This document shows positions 7,310-14,276 of a DNA stretch of 17,103 bases, piece after piece. Below the pieces are notes generated by a model, which did not search any database, was not told the origin of the DNA, and saw only the letters and a program-made list of their open reading frames with translations. Location: positions 1 to 17,103 of the forward strand of contig CAMNNR010000009.1 in assembly GCA_946545675.1 (NCBI GenBank). Direction: 5' to 3'. This DNA is from an uncultured Thermoplasmata archaeon. GTDB taxonomy: Archaea; Thermoplasmatota; Thermoplasmata; Methanomassiliicoccales; Methanomethylophilaceae. A program made the position numbers and the translations under genes. The first letter of the stretch is position 1. Each line of letters opens with the position of its first letter.

Positions 7310-8529
7310 CCATCAGGATCGCCCAGCTCTCCTGCGGTACCGAGTACAGCGGAGTACAGTACGAGATCGAGTCCGCAGCCCGTTCCGTCGGAGCCAAGAT
7401 CGTCTACCCTGATGTCTCCTACGACCAGGTCAAGAGCGCCCTGGAACGTTTCGGATTCACCCCCAAATCGCCTCAGCTGCAGCTCATGATCGCCCGTGCG
7501 GTCAGCCTCGCCGACGGTCTCTACGAGGCCGATGCGGTATTCATCACCACCTGTTTCAGGTGTGCGGAGGCCGCCCTGGTCAGGAACGAGCTCAGGAGGT
7601 TCATCCAGGAGAACACCAGGCTCCCCGTCGTCACCTATTCCTTCACCGAGAGGCTGAAGGCATCCCAGCTCCTCACCAGGATGGAGGCTCTCGTCACCAT
7701 CGTCTCGAGGAAGGAACTCCTTGCCAGGGAGAGGCAGACCGGAATCACCGCGGGTCTCGACTCCGGATCGTCCACCACCAAGTGCGTCATCATGGAGAAC
7801 AACAAGATCATCGGAAAGGCATGGACTGCATCCGGAGATGTCGTCCAGTGCGCCACCGAGGTCCTGGAGGAGGCCATGAAGATGGCCGGTATCGAGTTCA
7901 AGCAGATCGAGGCCATGGGAACCACCGGATACGGAAGGTTCACCCTCGGTACCCACTTCAAGGCCAAACTCGTGCAGGAGGAGCTGACCGTCAACTCCAA
8001 GGGCGCCGTCTGGCTGGCCGACAGGCAGAGGGGAGAGGCCACCATCATCGATATCGGAGGAATGGACAACAAGGCCATCACCGTCAGGGACGGAGTCCCC
8101 GACAACTTCACCATGGGAGGAATCTGTGCCGGAGCTTCGGGACGTTTCCTCGAGATGACCGCCAGGAGGCTGAAGGTCCCCATCGGGGAACTCGGATCCT
8201 ACGCAGTCAAGGGTAACTGGGTCAATGCGAAGATGAACTCCTACTGTTCCGTCTTCGGAATCCAGGACCTGGTCACCACCCTCGGTGCCGGTAAGTCCTT
8301 CGAGGACGTCGCGGCCGCAGCCTGCCACTCTGTCGCGGAGCAGGTCTACGAGCAGCAGCTCCAGGAGGTCGACGTCAGGCACCCCATCATCCAGGTTGGC
8401 GGAACCTCCCTCAACAAAGGACTCGTCAAGGCAATCGGTGAGGTCCTGGGAGAGCCCCCGATCGTCCCGCCGGATTCCCAGTACATCGGAGCCGTCGGCG
8501 GTGCCCTGCTGAGCTCCGGAGTGCTCTGA
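7306..8529 (+). CDS. mmp15: Methanogenesis marker protein 15, archerase-like BadF/BcrA-type ATPase
   Basis: This 407-residue protein is methanogenesis marker 15. An N-terminal alpha/beta domain (about 1-140) contains LSCGTEYSG and a CFRC motif (Cys83, Cys86). The C-terminal domain (about 145-407) is of the BadF/BadG/BcrA/BcrD family, ASKHA-fold ATPases that activate radical or low-potential Fe-S enzymes. It has phosphate-1 [20 protein letters not shown], phosphate-2 [11 protein letters not shown], the [10 protein letters not shown] block and a late VGGTSLNKG. Cys274 (in ICAGASG) and Cys314 (in YCSVFG) match the two cysteines that bind the bridging [4Fe-4S] cluster in 2-hydroxyacyl-CoA dehydratase activators. 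The ATG at 7306 overlaps the mmp5 stop; an in-frame upstream extension is antisense-like sequence inside mmp5. ATP-driven electron delivery is a strong inference, the partner is unknown. Confidence 0.94.
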   Translation: MTIRIAQLSCGTEYSGVQYEIESAARSVGAKIVYPDVSYDQVKSALERFGFTPKSPQLQLMIARAVSLADGLYEADAVFITTCFRCAEAALVRNELRRFIQENTRLPVVTYSFTERLKASQLLTRMEALVTIVSRKELLARERQTGITAGLDSGSSTTKCVIMENNKIIGKAWTASGDVVQCATEVLEEAMKMAGIEFKQIEAMGTTGYGRFTLGTHFKAKLVQEELTVNSKGAVWLADRQRGEATIIDIGGMDNKAITVRDGVPDNFTMGGICAGASGRFLEMTARRLKVPIGELGSYAVKGNWVNAKMNSYCSVFGIQDLVTTLGAGKSFEDVAAAACHSVAEQVYEQQLQEVDVRHPIIQVGGTSLNKGLVKAIGEVLGEPPIVPPDSQYIGAVGGALLSSGVL

Positions 8530-8534
8530 GGTGA
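8528..8534 (+). promoter_or_regulatory. Shine-Dalgarno sequence of mmp17 overlapping the mmp15 stop
   Basis: GAGGTGA overlaps the mmp15 TGA (8527-8529) and lies 6 bases before the mmp17 ATG at 8541. This is the only junction from mcrC to mmp7 that does not use an overlapping start, and it has instead a near-perfect anti-16S match. It fixes the mmp17 start. Confidence 0.65.
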
Positions 8535-8540
8535 GTACCG

Positions 8541-9122
8541 ATGGCAGCCGAAACAGTGGTCACCGGAACCGACGAATACGGAAACGAGAGGTACAAACAG
8601 CTCTACGAGGAGCTACTCTTCGACGTCGGAAAACTGGCGGCCATAGAAAAATCATACCTGGTGCTCAAGCCCAAGGAGCCCCTCTTCATCGTATCGGTGA
8701 AGATGAAGGCCCGTCCCGCGGCCAAGAAGATCGGGGACGTGGCATCCACCAGGTCCGAGAGGGACACGATTTACGTGAGCATCTCGGACGAGATGTATGC
8801 GCCGGGGATCCTCAAGGCCCTTTGGGATACCTACGGCAGGGACAACGTCCAGCAGCTGGACAGGTTCGACATCTCCGTCAAGGGAGCCAAGAACTCATTC
8901 GAGGTCGATGCCATAGACGTGGAATCCCACGAGCACCCCGTCCAGGAGATCCTGGGTGCCCTCTACAGGGTCCTTCCCGAGGGTATAAGGAACCGCAGGA
9001 CGTTCTCCGACAGCGACGTCGTCACCGTGGTGGCCACCGAGGAGATAATGAAGCCCGCCTACATCGAGGAGGCCACGATCGTTCACGAAGCCATGCAGAA
9101 GGGAGGCGAGATCAATGTATGA
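8541..9122 (+). CDS. mmp17: Methanogenesis marker protein 17
   Basis: This 193-residue protein is recognised as methanogenesis marker 17, one of the proteins found with McrC, Mmp3, Mmp7 and AtwA in the MCR activation fraction. It is soluble, mixed alpha/beta, and has no cysteine at all, so it is unlikely to hold an Fe-S cluster itself and may be a scaffold. Recognisable stretches are RYKQLYEELLFDVGKLAA, RSERDTIYVSISDEMYAPG and a central GAKNSFEVDAIDVESHEHP. The start at 8541 is supported by GAGGTGA six bases upstream. Its end overlaps the start of mmp7 by eight bases (9115-9122), indicating coupled translation. Confidence 0.92.
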   Translation: MAAETVVTGTDEYGNERYKQLYEELLFDVGKLAAIEKSYLVLKPKEPLFIVSVKMKARPAAKKIGDVASTRSERDTIYVSISDEMYAPGILKALWDTYGRDNVQQLDRFDISVKGAKNSFEVDAIDVESHEHPVQEILGALYRVLPEGIRNRRTFSDSDVVTVVATEEIMKPAYIEEATIVHEAMQKGGEINV

Positions 9123-10053
9123 GGTCATAATGTACGACGGCGGAATCTACCGTTCCGACGAACTCTTCGAACTCATCGAGGATGTGGGAGGTGTGGTGCT
9201 GATGAAGAACCGCAGTTCCCAGATGCTTACCGTGACGATGTCCATTCCCTCCGAGGACAGGGAGGTCGTGGAGGCCCTCTGCAAGGACATCGGAGGACAG
9301 GTCAAGGAGGTGCCCCTCGCGGGTACCGAGATCGCCGTGGTGGGTCCCACCCTCGGCCGTCACCATATGCCCCACCCCATCTGTGATATCGCGGAGTACC
9401 TCAGGAGACTCGGTGCGGTCACCGTGGTCATGGGTATCTCCAGGGGAAGGGGGAAACTGACGTCCCAGATCAGTCTCGCTGAGACCTCTACCATCGACGA
9501 GTACGATGCATGCGTGTTCATGCTCGGCAACTTCAAATCCTGTGTGGAGACCAAGGCCGACTTGCTGGTCAACAAGATCAACATCCCCACCGTGCTGGTC
9601 TGCGGACCCAAACCCGACGGTGTCGACCACACCTGCGACGCCATCGTCCACGGTGTCGGAAGGAAGGCGTCCCGTATGAGGGAGCCTGCCGACAGGGCCA
9701 AGCTCGAGGAGATCGGAGACCGTATCGAGGAGATCCTGGCAGACAAGAAGAAGGCCCTGGAGGAGGACCCGCCGTTCGTGCACCCCTCCGAGATCAAGGC
9801 CCTGCTCGAGAACTACGAACCCATCGACATGTGTCTGAGGCCCGCACCCCTGGTCATGCACCTTGACGGCATCAGGGCCAAGATCTCCTACGAGGAGTAC
9901 CACGAGGAGATCGAGAACATGGTGGTCTACGGGCGCCGTCTCGGGGATGTCTGCGAGATCACCCCTTCCAAGATCAACGACAGCAGTATGCTGATACGCA
10001 TCAAGACGAGGTCCCAGGTGGCCTACGAGGATGCGCGGAAGGCAAAACAATGA
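9115..10053 (+). CDS. mmp7: Methanogenesis marker protein 7, McrC-like activation subunit
   Basis: This 312-residue protein is recognised as methanogenesis marker 7. The N-terminal domain (1-~75) begins MYEVIMYDGGIYRSDELFEL. The middle (about 78-170) carries GPTLGRHHMPHPICDIAEYL with Cys90, then LGNFKSCVETKADLLVNK and IPTVLVCGPKP. This block parallels McrC residues 44-145 in order and spacing, so the two are probably paralogues, Cys90 matching McrC Cys56. The C-terminal part is helical and charged (IGDRIEEILADKKKALEE), then alpha/beta. It is cytoplasmic. It has been found in the MCR activation complex together with McrC, Mmp3, Mmp17 and A2. The start overlaps mmp17, and its stop overlaps the ATG of the next gene. 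Confidence 0.94.
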   Translation: MYEVIMYDGGIYRSDELFELIEDVGGVVLMKNRSSQMLTVTMSIPSEDREVVEALCKDIGGQVKEVPLAGTEIAVVGPTLGRHHMPHPICDIAEYLRRLGAVTVVMGISRGRGKLTSQISLAETSTIDEYDACVFMLGNFKSCVETKADLLVNKINIPTVLVCGPKPDGVDHTCDAIVHGVGRKASRMREPADRAKLEEIGDRIEEILADKKKALEEDPPFVHPSEIKALLENYEPIDMCLRPAPLVMHLDGIRAKISYEEYHEEIENMVVYGRRLGDVCEITPSKINDSSMLIRIKTRSQVAYEDARKAKQ

Positions 10054-10466
10054 GCGGGGTGAGGAAGGGGACCTACCTCCTCTTCGTCACGTTCCTGAGA
10101 AAGACAAACATCACCGTGGGGGCCCTGGGCCCTCACACCTTTTCAAGAGGCACGTACTGCTACGTGGGCAGCGCCATGGGTGGTCTCGACCAACGCCTGA
10201 GAAGACATCTGGCACATGAGAAGAACCTGAAGTGGCACATCGATTATCTCACCACCGTGTGTTCCACTTCCGAGGCATGGGAATCCTATCCCGATTTCCT
10301 GCCCGAATGCGACCTTGCCGCCTTGGCGGAGAGGTGCGGAGCGATCCCGGAGATGCCCGGTTTCGGCTGTTCGGACTGCGGGTGCAAGACCCACCTTTTC
10401 AAGGTGAACGGTACCGTGAAGAGGAAGATCATCGCCGAATCCCTTGTGAAACGTCACGACTCGTAA
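10050..10466 (+). CDS. DUF123 (GIY-YIG-like) family protein
   Basis: This 138-residue protein matches the archaeal DUF123 family, a GIY-YIG-nuclease-like domain often free-standing or fused to endonuclease III-type proteins. Visible family features: GTYLLFVTF at the N terminus, YCYVGSAMGGLDQRLRRHL (about 32-50, corresponding to the YIG/VGS and Arg motifs), KWHIDYL and the Cys-rich GFGCSDCGCKTHL near the C terminus. Its ATG (10050) overlaps the mmp7 stop, so it is translated as the last gene of the activation operon, though nothing in its sequence links it to methanogenesis. It ends with TAA, the only TAA among the clear genes here. A nucleic-acid role is expected from the fold; the substrate is unknown. 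Confidence 0.88.
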   Translation: MSGVRKGTYLLFVTFLRKTNITVGALGPHTFSRGTYCYVGSAMGGLDQRLRRHLAHEKNLKWHIDYLTTVCSTSEAWESYPDFLPECDLAALAERCGAIPEMPGFGCSDCGCKTHLFKVNGTVKRKIIAESLVKRHDS

Positions 10467-10475
10467 CGTGTATGT

Positions 10476-10489
10476 ATGCATTCGTGCAT
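10476..10489 (+). repeat. small hairpin with TTCG loop between DUF123 and transporter genes
   Basis: ATGCA and TGCAT flank TTCG, giving a 5-bp stem with a stable tetraloop, 9 bases after the DUF123 stop and 8 bases before the likely transporter ATG. It may mark an mRNA processing or end point, or be chance. Confidence 0.25.
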
Positions 10490-10497
10490 CAACTGGC

Positions 10498-11355
10498 ATG
10501 GATTGGCTGCTGTTCGCTGTTTTGTCAGCGTTCTTTGCCGGGATAACCTCCATTCTTGCCAAGCTGGGGATCAGAGGGATTGACTCCACGGTGGTAACAG
10601 CAATCCGTACCATCGTCGTGACCCTGTTCGCCTGGCTCATGGTGTTCGTGGTCGGTTCATTCGACGGGATTTACGACATCGGCTAGAACACGCTGTTGTT
10701 CCTCATCCTGTCTGGATTCACCACCGGTGCATCCTGGCTATGTTACTTCAAGGCCCTCGAGAAAGGCGATGTGAACAAGGTCGTACCCATAGACAAATCG
10801 AGCATAGTCATTACCGTCCTGATGGCCGTAGTCCTGTTGGGAGAAGGTATCTCAGTGTGGGGCGGAGCCGGAATAGCATTCATAGCCGTGGGTACCATGG
10901 CGATGATAGAGAAGAAGGACACCGAGAATGTTCCAGGCGGGACCTGGCTCATCTATGCTGTCGGGTCTGCCGTATTCGCAGCCTTAACTTCCATCTTCGG
11001 GAAAGTGGGCATCGAGGGAGTGGAATCCACATTGGGTACTGCAATCCGTACATTGGTGGTTCTGGGTATGTCGTGGATGATGGTTCTTCTCGTGGGGAAG
11101 AAGGACGAAATAAGGGGCATCAGCAGGAAGGCCATGGGTTACGTCGTCGCTTCCGGATTCGCCACGGGGGCTTCATGGCTGTGTTTCTACCGGGCCCTGC
11201 AGACCGGCCCCGCCAGTGTGGTCGTCCCCATCGATAAGCTCAGCATCCTGGTATCGGTGATTCTCGCCTTCGTCATATTCGGGGAATGCCTGAACAGGAA
11301 GGCGGCGGCAGGTCTGGCATTGATCACCGCCGGTACCCTTATGATGCTGTTCTGA
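10498..11355 (+). CDS. EamA/DMT-family membrane transporter with one in-frame TAG (possible pyrrolysine)
   Basis: This is a drug/metabolite-transporter superfamily permease made of two EamA repeats of about 140 residues, roughly ten helices in all. Repeat 1 includes SAFFAGITSILAKLGI and SGFTTGASWLCYFKALEKGD, then VVPIDKSSI; repeat 2 has SAVFAALTSIFGKVGI and SGFATGASWLCFYRAL, then VVPIDKLSI. The only interruption is TAG at 10684-10686 (codon 63), with perfect frame continuity on both sides. It falls in the loop before the SGFTTGASW helix, where repeat 2 reads ISRK: the TAG aligns with Arg. Without it the protein is 285 residues, the family norm. In Methanomassiliicoccales TAG is read as pyrrolysine, so the gene may be functional; otherwise it is a recent nonsense pseudogene. 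ATG 10498 (MDWLLFAVLS) is preferred over 10468. The transported substrate is unknown. Confidence 0.85.
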
Positions 11356-11415
11356 GGAAATTGTTGTCATTGTGCGGGGTTTGTACTGGCCAGCAGACCC
11401 AGGTCTTCACCAACC

Positions 11416-11434
11416 TTTATTAAATAAAATATAC
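11416..11434 (+). promoter_or_regulatory. TATA-rich promoter of the tandem FAD protein
   Basis: An AT-only stretch (TTTATTAAATAAAATATA, with C following) stands out in a GC-rich region about 55-70 bases before the start codon. A TATA box here predicts transcription starting near 11445-11455 and a leader of about 40 bases. The remainder of the gap 11356-11415 shows only a weak imperfect hairpin (GGGTTTG with CAGACCC) that may end the transporter transcript. Confidence 0.65.
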
Positions 11435-11470
11435 TACGCGGGAAACATATCCTACCGCTTAATATCTGGC

Positions 11471-11480
11471 GGAAGGAGGA
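11471..11480 (+). promoter_or_regulatory. strong Shine-Dalgarno sequence for the FAD protein
   Basis: GGAAGGAGGA ends 8 bases before the ATG at 11489. It rules out the upstream in-frame ATG at 11372, which would place the promoter inside the coding region. Confidence 0.75.
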
Positions 11481-11488
11481 AGAATAAT

Positions 11489-14191
11489 ATGGCTTGCAAC
11501 AAAAACAACTGCGAACTTTCCGCTGATGTGATCAACGACCTCAAATCCGTTGTGGGTGAGGCGAACGTCAAGGTCACCGAGAGTGGGGTCACCGTTACGG
11601 TATCCAGTACCGAAGAAGTAGCCGCTATCACCAAAATCGCCAAAAAAGCCAAGGTCGTAGCAGCAATTTGTGGAAACACCCCCATCACTGTGGCATTCTC
11701 TGAGAAGATGCAGCAGATCGAGGTCGTTCCCGAGGATCTCGCTGTGAAGGCAAAGGCCGGCGCAACCTACAGCGCCATCATCGAGGCCGTCGGAGCACAG
11801 GGACTCATAGTCGGATCCCGCCCCTTCCACACCAAGAGGGTTACCGTCGGCGAGTGGGCCGGTTCCAACGCCGCAGGATACGGTACCTACAAATACGGAC
11901 CCGCCAAGGACAACATTCTCAACCTCGAGGTCGTCCTCATGGACGGAACCGTCATCGAGACCGGTTACGACGACATCGGCGCATACATGTCCGCGTACAA
12001 CCTCAACCAGATCTTCTCCGGAGCAGAGGGTGCACTCGGAATCATCACCTCTGTAACTCTCAAATGCTACCCCGCAGGTGTCACCAAATTCGTCACCTAC
12101 GACGTCGCCGGCGGACTCAAGGAAGTGTGCCCTGCCGTCAAGGCCGTGGCCCGCCACCCCAACCTCAAACCCATCAAATTCACCATGCAGGTCGTCGAGG
12201 GCAAGACCGTCGTCTACCTCATGTACCAGGGAGACGAGAAGTTCGTCGACCAGGATGTCATCGAGACCGATGAGATCTTCGCCGCCGTCGGCGGAGTGAG
12301 GTCCGAAGAGGGAAGCATGAGCAATGCGGCCAACAAGTACAAGGTCGTCATCCCCTCCAAGAACATCTGGAAAGCGAAGGCCAAGTTCGTCTGCATCCTC
12401 GACAAGTACACCGCCCTCCTCACCACCGACAACATCGATGATTACAACTACGACCTCGCCGAGTGCGAAGGAAGGAAGGCTTGCGGATGGGCATTCGCAG
12501 AGGGCAACATCGAGAAGGTCCGCGACGAGGAGACTGCGAAGTTCATGCAGGCTCTGAAGGACTTCATCGCCAACCCTGATACTGACTCCATCGCAAAGGA
12601 CGCCGACAAGCTCTCCCGCGATTTCAGCGACGAGATCAAGAACAAGCTCATCGAGGCTGTCGGAAAGGACAATGTGAACGTAGCCGGAGAGGAGAAGCTC
12701 CTCTACAGCCACGACCTCGCACCTCTGCCCAAGATGGCAGGACTCGCATTCGACAACATGCCCGACGTCGTTGTCAGGCCCAGCACCACCGCTCAGCTTT
12801 CCGCGATCATGAAGATCGCCTACAGGCACGGTGTCTGTGTCACCCCCCGCGGAAACTCCACCTGGGGTCTCGGAGGAGCACAGCCCGCCTTCGGCGGTAT
12901 CGTCGTCGACTGTTCTTCCAAGATGAACAAGATCGTCGTCGATGCGAAGAACATGATCGTCAAAGTGCAGGCAGGAGCGACCTGGAAGGCCACTCTCGAT
13001 GCCTGTATGAAGGAAGGATACATCGTGGGTTCCTACCCCTCCTCCTTCCCCGCAGGAACCATCGGAGCCTGGCTCGCCACCAACGGTATGGGTATCGGTT
13101 CCTTCAAGTACGGTTCCGCAAAGGACAACGTGCTCAACATGGAGGTCGTCCTCTCCAACGGTGACATCATCCACACCGGATACGACAACATGGGCGACTA
13201 CAACTCCGGACTCAACCTCAACCAGTTCTTCGAGGGATCCGAGGGAACACTCGGACTGTTCGGAACCGTTACCTTCAGGATTCACCCCATGGGCGTCATC
13301 AAGCCCGTGGCGTACGAGTTCGAGCATCTGGCAGATGCCAACCCCGTCATCCAGAAGATCATCGCCCACGCAAGTGTGAAGCCCCTTCACATCGCATGGT
13401 CCGACGAGAACCACTTCGCCAACCAGAGGAGGGCCGGATGCCACGCACCCGATGTGAAGAACCTCCTCTGTGTCACCTTCCAGGGTGCCCAGAACTACGT
13501 GGACATGGAGATCGCTGAGGTGGATGCCATCGTAGCAGGAGTCGGCGGAAAGAGGATTGCAGACGAGATTGCCAGCCACGAGTGGGACGAGCGCTGCTAC
13601 GAGTTCAGGGCCAGGAAGGCCGGAGTAGGAGAGATCCCCGCCGAGGTCATCGTACCTGCCAAGCGCTGGGGCGACTTCGTCGGAGAGTGCTACAAGGGCT
13701 TCGACGTCATGAAGATGGAGATGGGAGGAGTCATCGGAGTCATGGTCGACAACCAGACCACCCTGTTCATGCCCTACTACTTCAAGGACGACGAGCTCCT
13801 CACCGGAATGCTCGCATTCTCCTTCAACTTCTATCTCGGAGACAGGGCCGTCGAGTACGGCGGAAGGACCACCGGATTCGGTATCTTCTTCGCATGGAAC
13901 CTCGACAACGTCCACGACGCCAACACCGTTGCCCTCATGAGGGACATCAAGACCTTCATGGATCCCCACGACGTCATGAACCCCGGACACGTCGTCTGCG
14001 GAATGACCAAGTTCGGAGTCAACATGAGCCACGGACTCATGGGCCTCGGAAGCAAGCTCATGCAGATGGCCAAGAAGATCATGCCCGAGGACCACACCTT
14101 CTCCAACAACCTGGAGAGGTTCAAGTTCTCCGCTTACACCGAGATCAAGGCAGAGGACAGGAAGCACGTCCTCGGCCGCGGTTACGAGTGA
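11489..14191 (+). CDS. tandem-duplicated FAD-binding (GlcD/PCMH-type) oxidoreductase-like protein
   Basis: This 900-residue protein is two homologous copies of an FAD_binding_4/FAD-oxidase C unit (lactate/glycolate dehydrogenase, VAO/PCMH superfamily). Repeat 1 (about 1-405) has NAAGYGTYKYGPAKDNILNL and LNQIFSGAEGALGIITSVT. Repeat 2 (about 405-870) has TNGMGIGSFKYGSAKDNVLN and LNQFFEGSEGTLGLFGTVT, offset by about 405 residues. Only repeat 2 keeps the FAD pyrophosphate-binding block PRGNSTWGLGG (453-463) and the C-terminal DPHDVMNPGH; repeat 1 has a shortened AAICGNTPITVAF there. One catalytic and one degenerate half is therefore likely. No signal peptide, membrane helix or HdrD-like Fe-S domain is seen, although homologues elsewhere pair with Fe-S oxidoreductases. 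Strong promoter, Shine-Dalgarno, terminator and narrow codon choice suggest high expression. The electron donor is unknown; a 2-hydroxy acid is the family default, by inference. Confidence 0.88.
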   Translation: MACNKNNCELSADVINDLKSVVGEANVKVTESGVTVTVSSTEEVAAITKIAKKAKVVAAICGNTPITVAFSEKMQQIEVVPEDLAVKAKAGATYSAIIEAVGAQGLIVGSRPFHTKRVTVGEWAGSNAAGYGTYKYGPAKDNILNLEVVLMDGTVIETGYDDIGAYMSAYNLNQIFSGAEGALGIITSVTLKCYPAGVTKFVTYDVAGGLKEVCPAVKAVARHPNLKPIKFTMQVVEGKTVVYLMYQGDEKFVDQDVIETDEIFAAVGGVRSEEGSMSNAANKYKVVIPSKNIWKAKAKFVCILDKYTALLTTDNIDDYNYDLAECEGRKACGWAFAEGNIEKVRDEETAKFMQALKDFIANPDTDSIAKDADKLSRDFSDEIKNKLIEAVGKDNVNVAGEEKLLYSHDLAPLPKMAGLAFDNMPDVVVRPSTTAQLSAIMKIAYRHGVCVTPRGNSTWGLGGAQPAFGGIVVDCSSKMNKIVVDAKNMIVKVQAGATWKATLDACMKEGYIVGSYPSSFPAGTIGAWLATNGMGIGSFKYGSAKDNVLNMEVVLSNGDIIHTGYDNMGDYNSGLNLNQFFEGSEGTLGLFGTVTFRIHPMGVIKPVAYEFEHLADANPVIQKIIAHASVKPLHIAWSDENHFANQRRAGCHAPDVKNLLCVTFQGAQNYVDMEIAEVDAIVAGVGGKRIADEIASHEWDERCYEFRARKAGVGEIPAEVIVPAKRWGDFVGECYKGFDVMKMEMGGVIGVMVDNQTTLFMPYYFKDDELLTGMLAFSFNFYLGDRAVEYGGRTTGFGIFFAWNLDNVHDANTVALMRDIKTFMDPHDVMNPGHVVCGMTKFGVNMSHGLMGLGSKLMQMAKKIMPEDHTFSNNLERFKFSAYTEIKAEDRKHVLGRGYE

Positions 14192-14202
14192 AACTGTTCA
14201 AA

Positions 14203-14240
14203 TTGCACCGGGGTCCACCCCGGTGCAAACCCTTCTTTTT
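14203..14240 (+). terminator. strong intrinsic-type terminator of the FAD gene
   Basis: TTGCACCGGGG (14203-14213) and CCCCGGTGCAA (14218-14228) form a perfect 11-bp stem with loop TCCA, followed by the T-rich CTTCTTTTT (14232-14240). It lies 11 bases after the FAD gene stop and before the convergent HyuA gene. Confidence 0.85.
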
Positions 14241-14276
14241 CAAAAGTGCCAGACTACGAAAAGGTCTGTCCATTCG

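Noticed and set aside
6856..8382. Minus-strand open frame opposite mmp5/mmp15
   Set aside because: It is antisense to two recognised, overlapping genes and has no motif or plausible start signal.
11372..11488. Upstream ATG extending the FAD protein by 39 residues
   Set aside because: The extension covers the TATA-rich promoter and the GGAAGGAGGA ribosome site; the ATG at 11489 follows that site at ideal spacing.
11459..14167. Minus-strand open frame of about 900 codons opposite the FAD protein
   Set aside because: Strong codon bias in the real gene leaves the complementary frame open; the translation is an acidic GVD-rich shadow and would run across the FAD gene's promoter.
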